A stretch of DNA of 64,000 nt, from the NCBI GenBank assembly GCA_037783415.1, contig JAZGTN010000055.1, forward strand, positions 372,001 to 436,000, read 5' to 3'. Positions 61,146 to 64,000 of this stretch are shown piece after piece; the first letter of the stretch is position 1; each line of letters opens with the position of its first letter. Origin of the DNA: Leptasterias polaris (taxonomy: Eukaryota > Echinodermata > Asteroidea > Forcipulatida > Asteriidae). Made by a program: the position numbers and the translations under genes. Under the pieces are notes generated by a model. The model was not told the origin of the DNA and searched no databases. It saw nothing but the letters and a program-made list of their open reading frames with translations.

Positions 61146-62013
61146 ACTAACTGGTCCTGAGGAATATATTAGGGATGAGATTTGCTAAGTGTGAAAATTC
61201 CTGAAATGAGTTAGACCCCGAACCTCCTTAATGTTACAATTCAGGAGGTTTCCAGACTCTGTGCATCATCAGAAACACAAAACATGGGTTTGGACTTTTG
61301 TTCTTCTCTCATTTGGTGCCTGTTTTACTTCAATGGCTGAAGGAGATTTTTAGAAAAATCCTGAAATCAGGAAAAATCCTATCACTTTTTAGCAGAACAA
61401 ATAATATTATTATTGTCATGACAGAAATAAGTAATTAAATTCAAGTTCGCAACATTTTCAAGTGAGTTGACCAACCATTTGAAACCATTCAACTGCCAAA
61501 GTTGTGTATGGTGGCACAACTGTGCACAGAACTGTGTACTGTGTACATGCATTCCCTCATGGTATCATTGCAAGGCTGGCATAGCTTATCTATCATTCAA
61601 AACCACAGTGAATGGTATTGAATGGTCAGACAGCAAGAGGGTTAAAAGAATACTTTGATAAGCGGATCAATAATGATAAAGATTTAACCTTTTTAAAATT
61701 TATTATCAAAGGGGGGACTGTTGTCATGATCATAGTAGACCTGTGGCTGTATATAATTATGAACTCTAACCTATAAGCTATACTGCATGCGTGCACTGGC
61801 CGATACGTCAAAAGAACGCCATCTTTTATTAGTATGTGCAGTAAACTGGGTAAGACTAAGACTTAGTTCATAATTCCTTGTATACAGTCACAGTTCATTA
61901 CATGAATTTCGACAGATTATTTGTCCTACGTGTTTAGACTACGGTCGAAAGTCTGACTTGGGTCAACAGTTAGTGTTTTCTGTGATCATGACTCATTTTT
62001 CAGTTACCCCAAA

Positions 62014-62384
62014 CAGGGGTCGAATTTTACACTGGACCACAAGCCCGAGGCCAGTAATTTTAGTGTTGGGCCAGTAAACTTATGACCTAACAAGTCCGAT
62101 GGTCTTGTGTTTTTCAATTGAATAACAGAAACAAATTATGTTCAAGTGTTGACTTTGGGTCTGATAAATTATCTTTCAATTCTATGAGTAATCAAGTATA
62201 CTCTTCTCTTACTTGTCTCAGTTCGGGTTCATATAAAAGCAGTCAAATGCATGTTAAACTGTGGCAGCAAGTTTTTTATTTTCACATTTTGAATCTGGTC
62301 TTGTAAAAAAATGTCTGGTCCAGTAAAGATTTTGAGCTACAAGCCCTGTAGTCTTGTGGATTTTCTCCCCAAATTCGAGCCCTG
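62014..62384. mobile_element. short relative of the CAGGGGTCGAA TIR element
   Basis: The ends CAGGGGTCGAATTTT and AAATTCGAGCCCTG are imperfect inverted repeats matching the termini at 58067. Inside, GGGCCAGTAA and GGTCCAGTAA near the two ends mirror that element's subterminal motifs. The 371-bp length suggests a deletion derivative. No clear target duplication. Confidence 0.65.
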
Positions 62385-62959
62385 GCCAAAGGCCATGTGT
62401 TGAAGTTCCACTGCAGCTAAAATAAGGAATATATAATAATAAATGAACAAGAATCTTCTGTTTTCGAAAAACCCTTGATGTATATCTTTGCAACCAAATC
62501 CGATTTTCAAATTTTAAATGCCAGTTTACTTCTTGTGTATAACTTATAATTATCATGAACAACAGACTGAGTGTCAACGTCATGAACGTGAAGTAAAGTG
62601 CAATGTTTCAGAAGTAGCCTATTTAAACTAGGAGGGTGGCCTACTAAACTTCAAAAAAAAAGTAGTTTTATTTATTGCTGTAAGTGTAACACTAACAGTA
62701 CAAGTTTTTGGCCGGTGCCAAATAATGAAGCGATGGGGACTTTACAAAATATTTTACAATGATATGCTGTGCAGAAACAAAGCGATATCATCAGCCAAAC
62801 AGCTCTTGATGTAATTTTGCATAGAGTTCTAACTAAAGACTACCGACTGCTGAATTTTATAGTTTTATTGTTTTAATAATGAATGCATTTGTTAATGTTA
62901 CTCTTGAAAAAATAGTTAAACAAATTAAAGACCAACAATTGTAAAGAAAGGATACTTAC

Positions 62960-63242
62960 GTGTGTTATTGAGAAGAGTTTTGTTCTTAAAGCTAAGTTTT
63001 CTTCGTCGCTGAGCCAAAACACTTTCCGTAGATGACATACTTAAATTACGACTTCGACTGGCACAATGTTGATTTACCGTATGCTCCGTCAGCAGCAGCG
63101 GCTGCACAGTCAAAGTGACAATTTTCGAAGAAGTTCCCGACTCAGTTTTTGGTATTTCCCAGGCGCGAGAAGAGCTCAAAAGATAACTGTAGCTTTCCTT
63201 GGGTTTATTGGGACACCCACGGGGCCACCAGTCACCTTGCAT
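62960..63242 (-). CDS. candidate first exon of U2 or neighbouring gene
   Basis: An open frame starts at ATG 63242 (or 63257) and runs to the strong donor ACACAC|GTAAGT in phase 1, giving about 94 residues: MQGDWWPRGCPNKPKESYSY, then a Ser/Thr-rich and basic tail (LAQRRRKLSFKNKTLLNN). Phase 1 fits the internal acceptors of the U2 exon at 56505 or 56514 but not the exon at 61131, so it may be an alternative U2 5' exon. A separate ATG at 63326 (MAEIQT, ending at a GTAAAT donor) could be a still earlier micro-exon. Confidence 0.45.
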
Positions 63243-63323
63243 CTTGAATATCCACAAAGATGAGTCGGATTACAACAAATAGTTCAAGACAACTAATCTA
63301 AAATTTACCGTCTGAATTTCCGC

Positions 63324-63410
63324 CATTTCAGAACGCCCTCTTCGAGCAGTAAGAGAGAGCTTGTAGCACGTCAGAAAGTTTTTACACCCAAGTCTGTGAT
63401 TGGTTCTTCT
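63324..63410 (-). promoter_or_regulatory. possible promoter of the minus-strand gene
   Basis: A CCAAT box on the minus strand (63399-63403) lies about 75 bp upstream of an ATGGCGGAA context (ATG at 63326), in a locally CpG-containing stretch. This fits a TATA-less promoter for U2. No initiator can be fixed from sequence alone. Confidence 0.35.
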
Positions 63411-64000
63411 TTCAATACGTCACTGCAATTTGCATATTCATAATTCATCCTTAATATCCAAGCTAGAAGAAACGGGCACATCAACATAAATTTCTATCCA
63501 TTTTGTGGCTATAATCTGCCTTCTTTATTGTTTTGTCCTCGTTACCAATGCTCAGAATGGATCCATTAATTATCAGGCTCCATAAAAACTATATACAACA
63601 ATAATTCTGCAATTAATAACCTGCACCACACCAGAAATAAATGCCCTTGTTAAAGCTAAGTGGCTTTCTTCACTTTACACAAACAACTCTTCATTCAAGT
63701 TCTCGCATTCTCACAAAGTTTTTTCTCAAGTTTTCAAACCCACAGTTACACAATTCACACATAAAGCAAAGTTTCCCTAATATTAATAAGTTCCTTTCTT
63801 AAAGTAGCTTATAGAATTTTTCTTTCAAACAATTTTGTTTTTAGATGTCACTCATATTTTGTCCATGTTCAGATATAAATACACACATGATTGGGCATTG
63901 GTTTCTGATGTGATACACAATTCATAACAAACTCATTTATGTGTTATTCTTATGTACTAATTATTGTGTACTTTTAAGCAATTCAAACTGGGCCAGACCA
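63411..64000. other. right edge of window, A+T-rich, nothing recognised
   Basis: No supported exon or repeat boundary was found in the last 590 bp. Confidence 0.4.

Larger units (their letters stand above)
59615..62013. other. intronic or intergenic sequence 5' of U2
   Basis: Apart from the candidate exons at 60032-60090 and 61069-61145, I see only a decayed hAT-like segment around 61165-61385, containing AGGGATGAGATTTGCTAAGT and CTGAAATCAGGAAAAATCCT. Confidence 0.4.

Overview
The window is animal genomic DNA: A+T-rich, with long gene-poor stretches, short exons bounded by GT..AG introns, and many small inverted-repeat transposons. Two known genes (a TGIF-type TALE homeobox gene and a Myb/SANT-like factor), tRNA-derived SINEs, and a TTAA-flanked MITE whose sequence I associate with echinoderm genomes suggest an invertebrate deuterostome, most likely an echinoderm (perhaps a sea star). 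The species call is inference.

Layout. Positions 1-12.1 kb hold no confident coding exon. They contain a 1.65-kb TA-flanked inverted-repeat element (261-1906), a TTAA-flanked MITE (4240-4610), a 94-bp hairpin (5415-5508), a CpG-rich patch near 6.9 kb, and an eight-copy 35-bp minisatellite (11754-12035) that ends 155 bp before the TGIF exon. The only recognised plus-strand gene, TGIF, has its large coding exon at 12191-13383. From 13.4 to 29.2 kb I see no convincing gene, only repeats and MITE-like elements.

From 29.2 kb to the end all recognised exons are on the minus strand. Gene U1 (five exons, 29216-40651, 293 aa) is an unrecognised basic protein. A three-exon Myb/SANT-like transcription factor lies at 44685-46920 (389 aa). 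Gene U2 (four core exons, 52698-56530, with further candidate 5' exons up to 63.3 kb) is a second unrecognised protein. Two more candidate exons (48344-48435 and 52529-52601) lie between U2 and the Myb/SANT gene. Splice phases agree at every junction of the three assembled genes, which is the main support for the models. I joined exons by eye, so missed exons and alternative 5' ends are possible.

The genes do not form an obvious pathway. TGIF and the Myb/SANT protein are both DNA-binding regulators; U1 and U2 are long, mostly polar proteins of unknown role. I see no operon, CRISPR array or phage-like locus. The most unusual structures are a perfect 149-bp inverted repeat carrying two divergent tRNA-like sequences (49367-49749), the element at 261-1906 with nested inverted and tandem arrays, and a TIR element with a 7-bp target duplication whose 1.4-kb interior is unexplained (58067-59607).
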